NCBI RefSeq assembly: GCF_014217605.1
Contig: NZ_CP043639.1
Span: forward strand, 2,751,501 to 2,815,500
Reading direction: 5' to 3'
Length of the DNA stretch: 64,000 bases
Origin: Sphingomonas sp. NBWT7
GTDB taxonomy: Bacteria > Pseudomonadota > Alphaproteobacteria > Sphingomonadales > Sphingomonadaceae
Shown here: piece by piece, positions 51,602-60,866 of the stretch
Numbering within the stretch: the first letter of the stretch is position 1
Layout of the letters: each line of letters opens with the position of its first letter
The notes under the pieces: model-generated
Told to the model about the DNA's origin: nothing
Seen by the model: only the letters and a program-made list of their open reading frames with translations
Database searches by the model: none
Made by a program: the position numbers and the translations under genes

Positions 51602-53284
51602 TCAGGCAGCGATCGCAACGCGCGGCGCGGTGCGCGCCCGGTCGCGCCCCGCCGCCTTGGCGGTGAACAGCGCTTGATCGGCATCGCGGTACAGCCGTTT
51701 CCAGTCGCTTTCGTCCCCCACTTCGCCTTGACCGATGCCGAGCGATGCGGTGATGCGAACGTCGAACGGCATGCGTTCCGCGCGGACGGCGGCGAGCAGC
51801 GCTTCCGCAGCGATCGGCGCGGCCCCCGCCGCGAGCATGACGAATTCCTCGCCGCCGAGCCGCGCGACAAGCGCGCCGGGCGGCGCGGCGCGGCGCAGCA
51901 CGCGCGCCATGATGCGCAGCACCTCGTCGCCGCCATCGTGGCCCAGCGTGTCGTTGACCGTCTTGAAATGATCGATGTCGACGATGGCGAGTTGCTGTTC
52001 GCCGGCGCGGCCGATCGCCTCGCGCAGGAACGCGCGCCGGTTCATCAGCCCGGTCAGCGGATCGTGATCGGCGAGCGCGAGCGCGGCCACCTCGCCCTCC
52101 AGCGCCGCGTCGCGCTCGCGGGCCAGTAGCCGGGTACGATAGGCGATCGCCAGGCTCGACAGCAGCGCCTCTGCCGCCATCGCCACGAGCGTCGAATTGT
52201 CGAGCAGGAAGCTCCACGGCAAGATACGGAAATTGCCTGCGACGCGCACCGCGGCGAGCAGGATCGGCAGCGCCCAGGCGTAGGCGAACAGCCGCAGGTA
52301 ATCGCTCTTGCGGCGCCACGCCTGCCAGAGGATGGGCACGCTCACCGCGACGACGAGAAGGAAGCTGGCGGCGTAGAGCCGGTCTAGCAGCACGACGTTC
52401 CAGCTCGACGCGGCGACGAACAGGATCGCGCTGCCCATGATGATCGCCGAGGCGCTGCCGATCAGCGTGCCGACCCAGCCGCGGAACACGCGCTCTTCGA
52501 AGAAGGTGCGGGCAAAGGCGAGTGCGGCGGCGGCGGAAGCGGCGAGCGACAGGTAATTGAGTTCGAGCCGGGTATTGTTGGCATGGCCCGGGAAGGCCCA
52601 GGCGAACGCCCCCGATGACGAGAAGGCATAGCAGCCGAGCATCGCGAGCATCGTGCAATAGGCGAGCTGGAAGCGATGCCGCTGCGCCGCCCATAGCGCC
52701 AGATTATACACCAGCAGCGACAGGCACAGCCCGCCAAACGCCCCGTACAGCGCGGCGAATAGCAGATTGGAGGACCGGCTCTGCGCCGGCGTGGCGAGCC
52801 GTACGCCGAGAACGATGCCGCGCAGGTTGGCGGCCCCCTCCACCCGCCACAGCAGCCGGACGAGCGGCGCCTCGCGCGTTTCGAGCGCGAGTTCGGGGAT
52901 CGCGCCGAGCTGGATCGTATCCGCCAACGCGCGGCCGTCGAGCCGGCGCCGCACGACGTGGCCGTCGCCATATATCGCCCATATCGTCACCGCCTGCTGC
53001 CACAGGCTGGTCATCCGCAGTACGTGCTCGCCGCGGACCGCGATCGGGGCGGAGCGCGCCCAGTAATCGCCCGGCCCGAAATCGGTCTGCAGCGTCGTGC
53101 AATCGTAACGACCCGTCGCGCGCAGCATCGCGGACGGCGTATCACCAGGCTGGACGCGCGCGACGCAGGTCGCGACGGGCGCGCCGACGAGGCCGGTCTG
53201 GGCTGACGCCGGCGCCGCCACCATCAACATGCCCACCACGATCGCCACCAGCGACCAGAACCAGCCTCGATCATGCCCCCGCAT
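51602..53284 (-). CDS. Membrane diguanylate cyclase with 7TM-DISM sensor (GGEEF)
   Basis: Makes c-di-GMP from two GTP; 560 residues. A signal peptide (about 1-28) is followed by a periplasmic DISM-type domain (30-165), then seven membrane segments between about 170 and 375. The GGDEF domain follows (about 390-550), with DHDPLTGLMNRRAFL, IVDIDHFKTVNDTLGHDGGDEVL and active site GGEEF in VARLGGEEFVMLAAG. The RxxD product-inhibition site five residues before GGEEF is absent. It may influence motility through c-di-GMP, but no direct link is visible. It lies 84 nt downstream of an S9 peptidase gene. Confidence 0.94.
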   Translation of the reverse strand: MRGHDRGWFWSLVAIVVGMLMVAAPASAQTGLVGAPVATCVARVQPGDTPSAMLRATGRYDCTTLQTDFGPGDYWARSAPIAVRGEHVLRMTSLWQQAVTIWAIYGDGHVVRRRLDGRALADTIQLGAIPELALETREAPLVRLLWRVEGAANLRGIVLGVRLATPAQSRSSNLLFAALYGAFGGLCLSLLVYNLALWAAQRHRFQLAYCTMLAMLGCYAFSSSGAFAWAFPGHANNTRLELNYLSLAASAAAALAFARTFFEERVFRGWVGTLIGSASAIIMGSAILFVAASSWNVVLLDRLYAASFLLVVAVSVPILWQAWRRKSDYLRLFAYAWALPILLAAVRVAGNFRILPWSFLLDNSTLVAMAAEALLSSLAIAYRTRLLARERDAALEGEVAALALADHDPLTGLMNRRAFLREAIGRAGEQQLAIVDIDHFKTVNDTLGHDGGDEVLRIMARVLRRAAPPGALVARLGGEEFVMLAAGAAPIAAEALLAAVRAERMPFDVRITASLGIGQGEVGDESDWKRLYRDADQALFTAKAAGRDRARTAPRVAIAA

Positions 53285-53347
53285 GGCAATCGCCTAGGGT
53301 GGCGGGTGCGAAGATTGCGTAAACGTACCGCCTGCGTCACGAAACGT

Positions 53348-53369
53348 GCGTCAGCGGCGGGACTGACGC
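53348..53369 (-). terminator. Hairpin just after the S9 peptidase stop
   Basis: GCGTCAG (53348-53354) and CTGACGC (53363-53369) form a perfect 7-bp stem with an 8-nt loop directly after the TAG of the peptidase gene. On the minus strand it is followed by ACGTTTCG, a weak T stretch. It probably separates the peptidase from the diguanylate cyclase transcript. Confidence 0.5.
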
Positions 53370-55450
53370 TATTCCTGTGTCACGCCCTGCGCTGCGGCGG
53401 GTGCTGCGGCACTGCGATAGCGATCGAACCAGGCAAGGATAGCGCTCGCCTTCGCCGCCGACTGCGACGGGCGGCTGGTAAAGCCACCGTGGCTCGCGCC
53501 CGGTACCTTGACGAGCGCGGTGGGCACATTCGCGATCTGCAGCGCGGCGTAATATTGCTCGCTCTCCGACACCGGGGTGCGATAATCCTCGCTGCCGACG
53601 ACGACGAGCGTCGGCGTCTTGACGTTGCCGACGAGGCTGAGCGGCGAGCGGTTCCAGTAGCTCATCGGATCCTCCCACGGCAGCTTCGAAAACCAATAGC
53701 GCGACGTGAACAGCGTATTGTCCATCGTCAGCGCCTCGCTGATCCAGTTGATCACCGGTTTCTGCGTCGCCGCCGCCTTGAACCGGTTGGTCTTGCCGAC
53801 GATCCACGCCGTCAGCACGCCCCCGCCCGACCCGCCGGTGACGAACAGGTTGTTCGGATCGGCGACCCCTTCCGCGATCGTCGCGTCGACCGCCGCCATC
53901 AGGTCGTCATAGTCGGCGCTGGGATAGTTCTTGTCGATCAGATTGGCGAATTCGGCGCCGTAGGAGGTGGAGCCGCGCGGGTTGGTCCACAGGACGGCGT
54001 AGCCGCCCGCGGCGTAGAGCTGCACGTCGGTTGCGAAGCTCGGGCCGTAGGCGGAGTGCGGGCCGCCGTGAATCTCGAGGATCAGCGGCACGCGCGTCCC
54101 CGGCTGCCACCCCGGCGGGGTTGCGAGCCACGCGTCGATCGGCCGCCCGTCGGGCGCGGTGACCGCCACCTTGCGCACCGGCGCCATCGCCTTCGACGCG
54201 GCCATCACCGCGTTGAGCTGCGTCAGCCGCCGCGCCTTGCCGCCGCTCCACACCCACACGTCCGCCGGCGCCGACGCGTCGCCGCCGGTATAGGCGATCG
54301 TGCCGCCGCGCGAGATGGAGAAGTCGCCGCCGGTATACGGCCGGTCGAGCCCGCCGCCGGCAAGGTTGTCGACCAGCATGTTGACGCGCCCGTCGGTCCC
54401 GATCCGCACGAGCTTGCGCTGGCCCTTGTCGTCATAGGCGGCGTACAAAGATCGCCCGTCCGCCGCCCAGTGCGCGTCCTCGATCGACCGGTCGAGCGCG
54501 GCGGTCAGCGACCGCGGCGCGTTCGCCTCGGCATCGCCGACGTAGAGTTCGGCATTGGTATAGGCGCGGCGCTTGTCGTCGAAGCCGATCCACGCGATGC
54601 GGCTGCCGTCGTCGGAGAAGCGCGCATTGCCGTCTGGCCCGTCGCGGCTCGTCAGCGTGCGCATCGTGCCACTGTCCGCGTCGACGGCGATCACCTCCGA
54701 ATTCATCACCTGCCGCTCGGCATCCTCGCCGCGGATCGCCGAGAACAGGATCGTCCGCCCGTCGCGGCTCCATGACAGCGGGCCGCCGTCGTCGAACTTG
54801 CCGAACGTCAGCTGCCGCGCCCCGCCGCCGTCCGCGGCGACGACAAACAGATGGTCGTAGCCGGGCTTGCGATAGCCGGGCCCGTCGTTGCGATAGGTGA
54901 CGCGGTCGATCACCTCGAGCGGCTCGGCCCATTTCGCGCCTTCGGGCTTCGCCGGCGCCTTGCCCAGCGTCGTCGCCTGTCCCGATACCGTCGCGACATA
55001 GGCGAGGCGGCGCCCGTCGGGCGACCACGCCAGGCTGTTGGGATCACTCGGCAGCCCCGTCACGCGCGCACTCGCGCCGCTCGAGATCCAGCGCACGAAC
55101 AGTTGCGATCGCTCGCCGTCGGACGCGACATAGGCGATGCGCGTACCGTCGGGCGACCAGCGCGGGCTCGATCCGTTGGCCGAGAACGGCGTCTGCCGGC
55201 CACTCGCGACGTCGATAAGCCACAACGAGGACTGCATCCGATCGGTCATCACGTCGCCCGATCGACGGACGTAGACGATCGTGCGCCCGTCGGGGCTGAT
55301 CTGCGGATCGGCGGCGATCGCCAGGCCGAACAGGTCGTTGCCGGTGAAGCCGCGCACCGGGCCGTCGACCGGCGCGGCGTTGGGCTGCTGTTGCGCCAGC
55401 GTTGGCGTGGCGACGGCGGTACAGGCGAGAAGCAGGGCAAGACGACGCAT
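53369..55450 (-). CDS. S9-family prolyl oligopeptidase / acylaminoacyl peptidase, exported
   Basis: Serine peptidase, 693 residues from ATG 55450. An ATG 6 nt earlier is too close to GGAG, whereas this one is 8 nt from it. The signal peptide MRRLALLLACTAVATPTLAQ sends it to the periplasm. A beta-propeller (about 40-400) has TolB-like repeats (ISPDGRTIVYVRR, PRWSPDGTRIAYVASDG). The hydrolase domain has LEIHGGPHSAYGPSF, nucleophile Ser in FVTGGSGGGVLTAW, VVGSEDYRTPV (Asp) and PGASHGG (His). Substrate is unknown. Confidence 0.93.
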   Translation of the reverse strand: MRRLALLLACTAVATPTLAQQQPNAAPVDGPVRGFTGNDLFGLAIAADPQISPDGRTIVYVRRSGDVMTDRMQSSLWLIDVASGRQTPFSANGSSPRWSPDGTRIAYVASDGERSQLFVRWISSGASARVTGLPSDPNSLAWSPDGRRLAYVATVSGQATTLGKAPAKPEGAKWAEPLEVIDRVTYRNDGPGYRKPGYDHLFVVAADGGGARQLTFGKFDDGGPLSWSRDGRTILFSAIRGEDAERQVMNSEVIAVDADSGTMRTLTSRDGPDGNARFSDDGSRIAWIGFDDKRRAYTNAELYVGDAEANAPRSLTAALDRSIEDAHWAADGRSLYAAYDDKGQRKLVRIGTDGRVNMLVDNLAGGGLDRPYTGGDFSISRGGTIAYTGGDASAPADVWVWSGGKARRLTQLNAVMAASKAMAPVRKVAVTAPDGRPIDAWLATPPGWQPGTRVPLILEIHGGPHSAYGPSFATDVQLYAAGGYAVLWTNPRGSTSYGAEFANLIDKNYPSADYDDLMAAVDATIAEGVADPNNLFVTGGSGGGVLTAWIVGKTNRFKAAATQKPVINWISEALTMDNTLFTSRYWFSKLPWEDPMSYWNRSPLSLVGNVKTPTLVVVGSEDYRTPVSESEQYYAALQIANVPTALVKVPGASHGGFTSRPSQSAAKASAILAWFDRYRSAAAPAAAQGVTQE

Positions 55451-55599
55451 CGACATGTCTCCGGGAAGGATGCGCGCGACTGAAGCCGCATTGCCGCGCC
55501 CGCGCAAGCACCACCAGCTTGCGCGAAGGCAAGCGCTCGCTTGCAGCGCCCTGGCGGTACGGCTAGAGATTTGCGAATGCTTTGCAACAGCAGCGTCCG

Positions 55600-56787
55600 A
55601 TGAGCAGAGGCGTGATCCGCGGCTGGTTCCTTGTGCACAAATGGTCGAGCCTCGTGTCGACCGTGTTCCTGCTGATGCTGTGCGTGACCGGCCTCCCGCT
55701 GATCTTCCACGACGAGATCGACGCGCTGGCCGAGCGCGGCGGCCGCACCGTCTCCGCGACGCCGTCGTCGGGTGTCAGCCCCGCGCTTCAGTCGCTCGAC
55801 GCGATCCTCGCGCGTGCGCTCGCCGCAAAGCCGGGCGACGTGCCGCTGTTCATGGCCTTCTCGAACGACGATGCCACCACCACCGTCACCACCGGCGCGC
55901 GCCCCGACGTGCCGGCGGAGGCGATGACGCTGCACCTGTTCGATCGCGTCACCGGGCAGCCGATCGGCGCCACCCCGGCGGAGGGCGAGGGCGTGATGGC
56001 GTTCCTGTTGCGGCTGCATACCGACATGCTGATGGGGCTGCCGGGCATGTTCTTCCTCGGCGCAATGGGCGCGCTGTTCGTCGTCGCGCTCGCCTCGGGC
56101 GCGGTCCTCTACGCGCCGTTCATGCGCAAGCTCGATTTCGGCACGCTGCGCACGCGTCGCAGCCGCCGCGTGGCGTGGCTCGATCATCACAATCTGCTCG
56201 GTATCGTCGCGCTCGCGTGGATGGCGGTGGTCGGGCTCACCGGGATCGTCAACGCGTTCGTCACGCCGATCACCAAGATGTGGCAGGCGGGCGAGCTCGC
56301 CGAGATGACGCAAGCCTATGCCGGCCGTGCGGCGCTGCCGCCGGCGCGCTACGGCTCGCTCGACCGCGCGATGGCGGCGGCGCGCCGCGCGGTGCCCGGC
56401 ATGAACTCGCAGTTCATCGCCTTTCCCGGCGGCGCGTTCAGCAGCCGGCATCATTATGCGATCTTCTTCCAAGGCGCGACGCCGCTGACCGAGCGGCTGC
56501 TCACTACCGCGCTGGTCGATGCCAAGACGGGGCAACTGACCGATCAACGCCCGATGCCGTGGTATTTCAGGGCGCTGATGCTCTCGCGACCGCTGCATTT
56601 CGGTGACTATGGCGGGCTGCCGATGAAGCTGCTGTGGGCACTGCTCGACGTGTTCACGATCGTCGTGCTGGGTTCGGGCGTCTACCTCTGGCTCGGCCGC
56701 CGCCGCGCGCCGACCGATGTGCTGGTGCGCGAGATCGCGCGTGGCGCGCGCCCGTTCGCAGGCGTAGCGGCGATGCCCGCCGAATGA
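55600..56787 (+). CDS. PepSY-associated transmembrane protein
   Basis: Inner-membrane protein of 395 residues from ATG 55600. An upstream TTG at 55582 would add six residues. Membrane segments are near 14-36, about 142-165, about 190-213 and 341-360. The first pair shows the family pattern (RGWFLVHKWSSLVSTVFLLMLCVTGLPLIFHDEI) and HHNLLGIVALAWMAVVGLTGIVNAF. These proteins are often tied to siderophore uptake or ferric reduction. No TonB receptor is nearby, so the substrate is open. It overlaps a small membrane protein by 4 nt. Confidence 0.87.
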   Translation: MSRGVIRGWFLVHKWSSLVSTVFLLMLCVTGLPLIFHDEIDALAERGGRTVSATPSSGVSPALQSLDAILARALAAKPGDVPLFMAFSNDDATTTVTTGARPDVPAEAMTLHLFDRVTGQPIGATPAEGEGVMAFLLRLHTDMLMGLPGMFFLGAMGALFVVALASGAVLYAPFMRKLDFGTLRTRRSRRVAWLDHHNLLGIVALAWMAVVGLTGIVNAFVTPITKMWQAGELAEMTQAYAGRAALPPARYGSLDRAMAAARRAVPGMNSQFIAFPGGAFSSRHHYAIFFQGATPLTERLLTTALVDAKTGQLTDQRPMPWYFRALMLSRPLHFGDYGGLPMKLLWALLDVFTIVVLGSGVYLWLGRRRAPTDVLVREIARGARPFAGVAAMPAE

Positions 56788-56972
56788 TGCACCGCGATCG
56801 TCGGCCCGCGCTGGTCCGCGCCACCTGGCCGATCCCGATCCTAATTGCGCTCGCAACGATCGCCGGCCTCATCGCGGCGCTCGCTGGCGATGGGTGGCAC
56901 GATCTGCCCGCGTGGCTCGCGCTCGCCGCGCCGCTCGTCGCGCTGGCGTGGGCGCGTCGCGGGCGCCGCTGA
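56784..56972 (+). CDS. Small membrane protein downstream of PepSY gene
   Basis: 62 residues from ATG 56784, overlapping the PepSY stop (ATGA). It has two predicted membrane segments: ATWPIPILIALATIAGLIAAL and LPAWLALAAPLVALAWAR, with a basic start and end. No family can be named from the sequence. Small two-helix proteins commonly follow PepSY genes and may be an accessory subunit. A strong terminator follows directly. Confidence 0.7.
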   Translation: MMHRDRRPALVRATWPIPILIALATIAGLIAALAGDGWHDLPAWLALAAPLVALAWARRGRR

Positions 56973-56975
56973 TAG

Positions 56976-57010
56976 GAAAAAGGGCGCCGGTCTTGCGACC
57001 GACGCCCTTT
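56976..57010. terminator. Bidirectional rho-independent terminator between PepSY operon and clpA
   Basis: AAAGGGCG-c-CGGTC and GACCG-a-CGCCCTTT pair across a TTGC loop, with an A run on the left and T run on the right. It can end transcription from both convergent units. Confidence 0.9.
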
Positions 57011-57030
57011 CATGACGATGGTGTCGTTGC

Positions 57031-59349
57031 TTACTCGGCGACCACCTTGGCCTTGCCGCCCTTGCGCTTCGGCTTCTTGGGTGCCGCGCCGACGATCTCG
57101 AACGTCAGCGCATTGTCCCTGAGCTTCACGACCACCTCGCCGCCATGGACGAGCTTGCCGAACAGCAGCTCTTCCGCCAGCGGCTGCTTGATCTTCTCCT
57201 GGATCAGGCGGCCCATCGGGCGCGCGCCGTAGAGCTTGTCATAGCCCTTGGCGGTGAGCCACTGGCGCGCATCGTCGTCGAGCTTGATGTGGACGTCGCG
57301 GTCGGCGAGCTGCAGCTCGAGCTGGAGAATGAACTTGTCCACCACGCGCGCGACCACTTCGGTCGGCAGGTAGCTGAACGGCACGATCGCATCGAGACGG
57401 TTGCGGAACTCGGGCGTGAACAGCTTCTGCACCGCCTGCTCATCCTCGCCCTCGCGGGAGAGGTTGCCGAAGCCAAGCGTCTCGCGCGCCATGTCGCTCG
57501 CGCCCGCATTGGTCGTCATGATCAGGATGACGTTGCGGAAATCGACCGTCTTGCCGTGCTGATCGGTCAGGCGCCCGTTGTCCATCACCTGCAAGAGGAT
57601 GTTGAACAGGTCGGGATGCGCCTTCTCGATCTCGTCGAGCAGGAGCACGCAATGCGGGTTCTGGTCGACCGCGTCGGTCAGGAGCCCGCCCTGGTCGAAC
57701 CCGACATAGCCCGGCGGGGCACCGATAAGCCGGCTGACCGAATGGCGCTCCATATACTCCGACATGTCGAACCGCTGAAGCGGGATACCCATGATCGTGG
57801 CGAGCTGCTTGGCAACTTCCGTCTTGCCGACGCCGGTCGGCCCGGTGAACAGATAGTTGCCGATCGGCTTCTCGGGATCGCGCAGCCCCGCACGGCTCAG
57901 CTTGATCGCGGAAGCCAGGTTTTCGATCGCCTTGTTCTGGCCGAACACGACGCGCTTCAGATCGGTCTCGAGATGCTCGAGCACGCGCTTGTCGTCGGTC
58001 GATACGCTCTTCGGCGGGATGCGCGCCATCGTCGCGATCACCTGTTCGATCTCCTTGGGGGTGATCGTCTTCTTGCGCTTGTTGGGCGCTACCAGCATCT
58101 GCATCGCGCCGACCTCGTCGATCACGTCGATCGCCTTGTCCGGCAGCTTGCGGTCGTTGATGTAGCGCGCGCTGAGCTCCACCGCCGACTTGATCGCGTC
58201 GGGCGTGTATTTCACGTCATGGTGGCTCTCGAACGCCGAGCGCAGCCCGGCGAGGATCTTGATCGTGTCCTCGATCGTCGGCTCATTGACGTCGATCTTC
58301 TGGAACCGGCGCAACAGCGCGCGATCCTTCTCGAAGTGGTTGCGGAACTCCTTGTAGGTGGTCGACCCGATGCAGCGGATCGTGCCGCCCGACAGTGCGG
58401 GCTTGAGGAGGTTGGACGCGTCCATCGCGCCGCCGCTCGTCGCGCCGGCGCCGATCACCGTGTGGATCTCGTCGATAAACAGCACCGCGTGCGGCAGCTT
58501 CTCGAGCTCGTTGACGACCTGCTTCAGCCGCTCCTCGAAATCGCCGCGATAGCGCGTGCCGGCAAGCAGCGCGCCCATGTCGAGCGAGTAGATCACCGCG
58601 GGCTTGAGCACGTCGGGCACGTCGCCCTCCACGATCTTGCGCGCGAGCCCTTCGGCGATCGCGGTCTTGCCGACGCCGGGATCGCCCACATAGAGCGGGT
58701 TGTTCTTCGACCGGCGGCACAGGATCTGGATCGTGCGATCGACCTCCGGCCCGCGGCCGATCAGCGGATCGACCTTGCCGTTCTTCGCCTTCTCGTTGAG
58801 ATCGACGGTGAACTGCTTCAGCGCGCTCTCGCCCTTCGCCTTGTCGGCAGGCTTCTTCTCTTCCTTGTCCTCAGCGCCTTTGGGCCCGGCGGACGCTTCG
58901 GGCGCGGACACGCCCTTGCCGACGCCGTGGCTGATGAAGCTGACGGCATCGAGCCGGCTCATGTCCTGCTGCTGCAGGAAATAGACGGCGTAGCTCTCGC
59001 GTTCGGAGAAGAGCGCGACGAGGACGTTGGCGCCCGTCACCTCGTCGCGGCCCGACGACTGGACGTGCAGGATCGCGCGCTGGACGACGCGCTGGAAGCC
59101 GCTGGTGGGTGAGGGGTCGGTCTGCTGATCGACCTTCAGCGCACCGAGCTCGGTATCGAGATAGTGCGCGACGGTATTCTTGAGCTCGCCGAGATCGACG
59201 CCGCACGCCGTCATCACCTGGCTCGCATGCTCGTCGTCGACGAGCGCGAAGAGCAGGTGCTCAAGCGTTGCATATTCGTGGCGCCGCGAAGACGCTGCCT
59301 CGAGCGCCTTGTGCAGCGTAGTCTCGAGAGCGCTGGCAAAGGATGGCAT
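57031..59349 (-). CDS. clpA: ATP-dependent Clp protease ATP-binding subunit ClpA
   Basis: AAA+ unfoldase that feeds ClpP; 772 residues. The N-domain (1-145) starts MPSFASALETTLHKALEAASSRRHEYATLEHLLFALVDD. A charged Lys/Glu linker lies at about 150-180. The first ATPase has GDPGVGKTAIAEG (about 226-238) and the second has FTGPTGVGKTEVAKQLA (about 501-517). IGAPPGYVGFDQGGLLTDAV and LLDEIEKAHPDLFNILLQVMD are the second-domain pore loop and Walker B. The adaptor gene clpS, commonly just upstream of clpA, is not found in the 200-nt leader or the next gene. Confidence 0.98.
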   Translation of the reverse strand: MPSFASALETTLHKALEAASSRRHEYATLEHLLFALVDDEHASQVMTACGVDLGELKNTVAHYLDTELGALKVDQQTDPSPTSGFQRVVQRAILHVQSSGRDEVTGANVLVALFSERESYAVYFLQQQDMSRLDAVSFISHGVGKGVSAPEASAGPKGAEDKEEKKPADKAKGESALKQFTVDLNEKAKNGKVDPLIGRGPEVDRTIQILCRRSKNNPLYVGDPGVGKTAIAEGLARKIVEGDVPDVLKPAVIYSLDMGALLAGTRYRGDFEERLKQVVNELEKLPHAVLFIDEIHTVIGAGATSGGAMDASNLLKPALSGGTIRCIGSTTYKEFRNHFEKDRALLRRFQKIDVNEPTIEDTIKILAGLRSAFESHHDVKYTPDAIKSAVELSARYINDRKLPDKAIDVIDEVGAMQMLVAPNKRKKTITPKEIEQVIATMARIPPKSVSTDDKRVLEHLETDLKRVVFGQNKAIENLASAIKLSRAGLRDPEKPIGNYLFTGPTGVGKTEVAKQLATIMGIPLQRFDMSEYMERHSVSRLIGAPPGYVGFDQGGLLTDAVDQNPHCVLLLDEIEKAHPDLFNILLQVMDNGRLTDQHGKTVDFRNVILIMTTNAGASDMARETLGFGNLSREGEDEQAVQKLFTPEFRNRLDAIVPFSYLPTEVVARVVDKFILQLELQLADRDVHIKLDDDARQWLTAKGYDKLYGARPMGRLIQEKIKQPLAEELLFGKLVHGGEVVVKLRDNALTFEIVGAAPKKPKRKGGKAKVVAE

Positions 59350-59550
59350 TCAGGATACTCCAGGCGGGCCGTGGACAGGTGTCCGGCCCTTGGACGCAAT
59401 GTCGTGATTGGCGGGCACGGCATCAAGCGCCCAAGAAAACGCACGATGACGAGCGGTGATCCGCTGCGGTCGTACGGTGGCGATCACGCGGGCGCCCGCC
59501 GCATCATCTGGCCCGTCGCTCGGCGGCAGGGCTGATGGCGGGGGCCAGGA

Positions 59551-59748
59551 TCATCGCTTGAACAGCGCGTCCGCGCTGGCGCGGTGGTCGACGGCGAAGG
59601 CGATCTTGGCGCGCGATCGCGCGATCTCGCCCTCCAGCGCCGCGATCCGCGCCTCTAGTTCGGCGACCGAGAGGCGATCGAGGTCCTCGCGCAGCAGCGC
59701 GGCCAGGGGATCGTCGGGCCGGGACCCAAGGATATCATCCAGATCCAT
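59551..59748 (-). CDS. DUF1192 small protein
   Basis: 65 residues from ATG 59748 (MDLDDILGSRPDDPLAALLREDLDRLSVAELEARIAALEGEIARSRAKI); an ATG 9 nt upstream is possible. The pattern LSVAELEARIAALEGEIAR is a short coiled coil, diagnostic for DUF1192. The function is unknown. In alphaproteobacteria it is usually divergent from a quinone oxidoreductase gene, as here. The 201 nt between it and clpA (59350-59550) hold no recognised gene or strong promoter. Confidence 0.85.
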   Translation of the reverse strand: MDLDDILGSRPDDPLAALLREDLDRLSVAELEARIAALEGEIARSRAKIAFAVDHRASADALFKR

Positions 59749-59839
59749 GTGATGCATCGTTGACCGCTGCAGGTGCGAAGTCAATAAGGCGCGCGCCGAA
59801 CGGCTGGAAGGGAAACCGGCAGGCGGCAAGGGGACGGCG

Positions 59840-60841
59840 ATGCACGAGATACCGAAGACGATGCTGGCGATCGATCCAGCGGCGCCGGGCGAACCCGAGG
59901 TGCTGGTGCCCGTCGAGCGCGCGGTGCCCGTGCCCGGCCCCGGCGAGGTGCTCGTCCGCGTCGCCGCCGCGGGGGTCAACCGGCCCGACGTGCTCCAGCG
60001 CAAGGGCGGCTATCCGCCGCCGCCGGGTGCGCCGTCGATCCTCGGGCTCGAATTCGCCGGCCAGGTCGTCGCGGTGGGCGACGACGTCGGCAAGGAGATG
60101 ATCGGCCAGAACGTCTGCGCGCTCGTCGCCGGCGGCGCCTATGCGCACTATGCCGTCGCGCCCGCCGGCCAGTGCCTGCCCGTGCCCGCCGGCCTGTCGA
60201 TGGCGGAAGCGGCGGCGATCCCCGAGACGCTGTTCACCGTGTGGACCAACCTGTTCGAGCGCGCCTTTGCGGTGGAGGGCGATACCGTGCTCGTCCACGG
60301 TGGCACCAGCGGCATTGGCACGATGGCGATCGCGCTCGCCAACATCTTCGGGCTGACGATCATCGTCACCGCCGGTTCGGACGAGAAATGCGCGGCGGCC
60401 ATGGCGCTCGGCGCCGATCACGCGATCAACTACAAAACCGAGGATTTCGTCGCACGCGTCGCCGAGATCACGGGGGGCAAGGGCTGCGCTGCGGTGCTCG
60501 ATATGGTCGGCGGCGACTATGTCGCGCGCAACCTCAAATGCCTCGCCGACGATGGCCGCCACGTGTCGATCGCGGTACAGGGCGGCGCGATGGCGACGAT
60601 CCCGGTGTTCGAGGTGATGCGCCGCCGGCTGACGCTGACTGGCTCGACGCTGCGCGCGCGCGATCTTGGCTTCAAGTCGATGGTCGCCGACGAACTCGCG
60701 CGCACTGTCTGGCCGCATGTCGAGGCGGGCAAGCTCAAGCCGGTGATGGACAAGGCGTTCCCGCTGGCGGAGGCGGCTGCCGCCCATGCCCGGATGGAGG
60801 CCGGCGACCACGTCGGCAAGATCGTGCTGACGATGCAGTAA
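59840..60841 (+). CDS. NAD(P)H-quinone oxidoreductase, zeta-crystallin-like MDR family
   Basis: Medium-chain reductase acting on quinones or similar electron acceptors, probably with NADPH; 333 residues. VRVAAAGVNRPDVLQRKGGYPPPPGAPSILGLEFAGQV is the quinone oxidoreductase start. The nucleotide fold is VLVHGGTSGIGTMAIALANIFG, then VTAGSDEKCAAAMALGADHAINYKTEDF. No zinc ligands are present, matching the zinc-free class (PIG3-like). It diverges from DUF1192 with about 90 nt between them and precedes a GST gene. Confidence 0.94.
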   Translation: MHEIPKTMLAIDPAAPGEPEVLVPVERAVPVPGPGEVLVRVAAAGVNRPDVLQRKGGYPPPPGAPSILGLEFAGQVVAVGDDVGKEMIGQNVCALVAGGAYAHYAVAPAGQCLPVPAGLSMAEAAAIPETLFTVWTNLFERAFAVEGDTVLVHGGTSGIGTMAIALANIFGLTIIVTAGSDEKCAAAMALGADHAINYKTEDFVARVAEITGGKGCAAVLDMVGGDYVARNLKCLADDGRHVSIAVQGGAMATIPVFEVMRRRLTLTGSTLRARDLGFKSMVADELARTVWPHVEAGKLKPVMDKAFPLAEAAAAHARMEAGDHVGKIVLTMQ

Positions 60842-60866
60842 TCGCGGGCGGCGGGAGGCAGCGGCG

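Noticed and set aside
59350..59550. Possible heat-shock (sigma32) promoter for clpA
   Set aside because: CTTGATG occurs, but no convincing CCCCAT-type -10 element follows at the right spacing.
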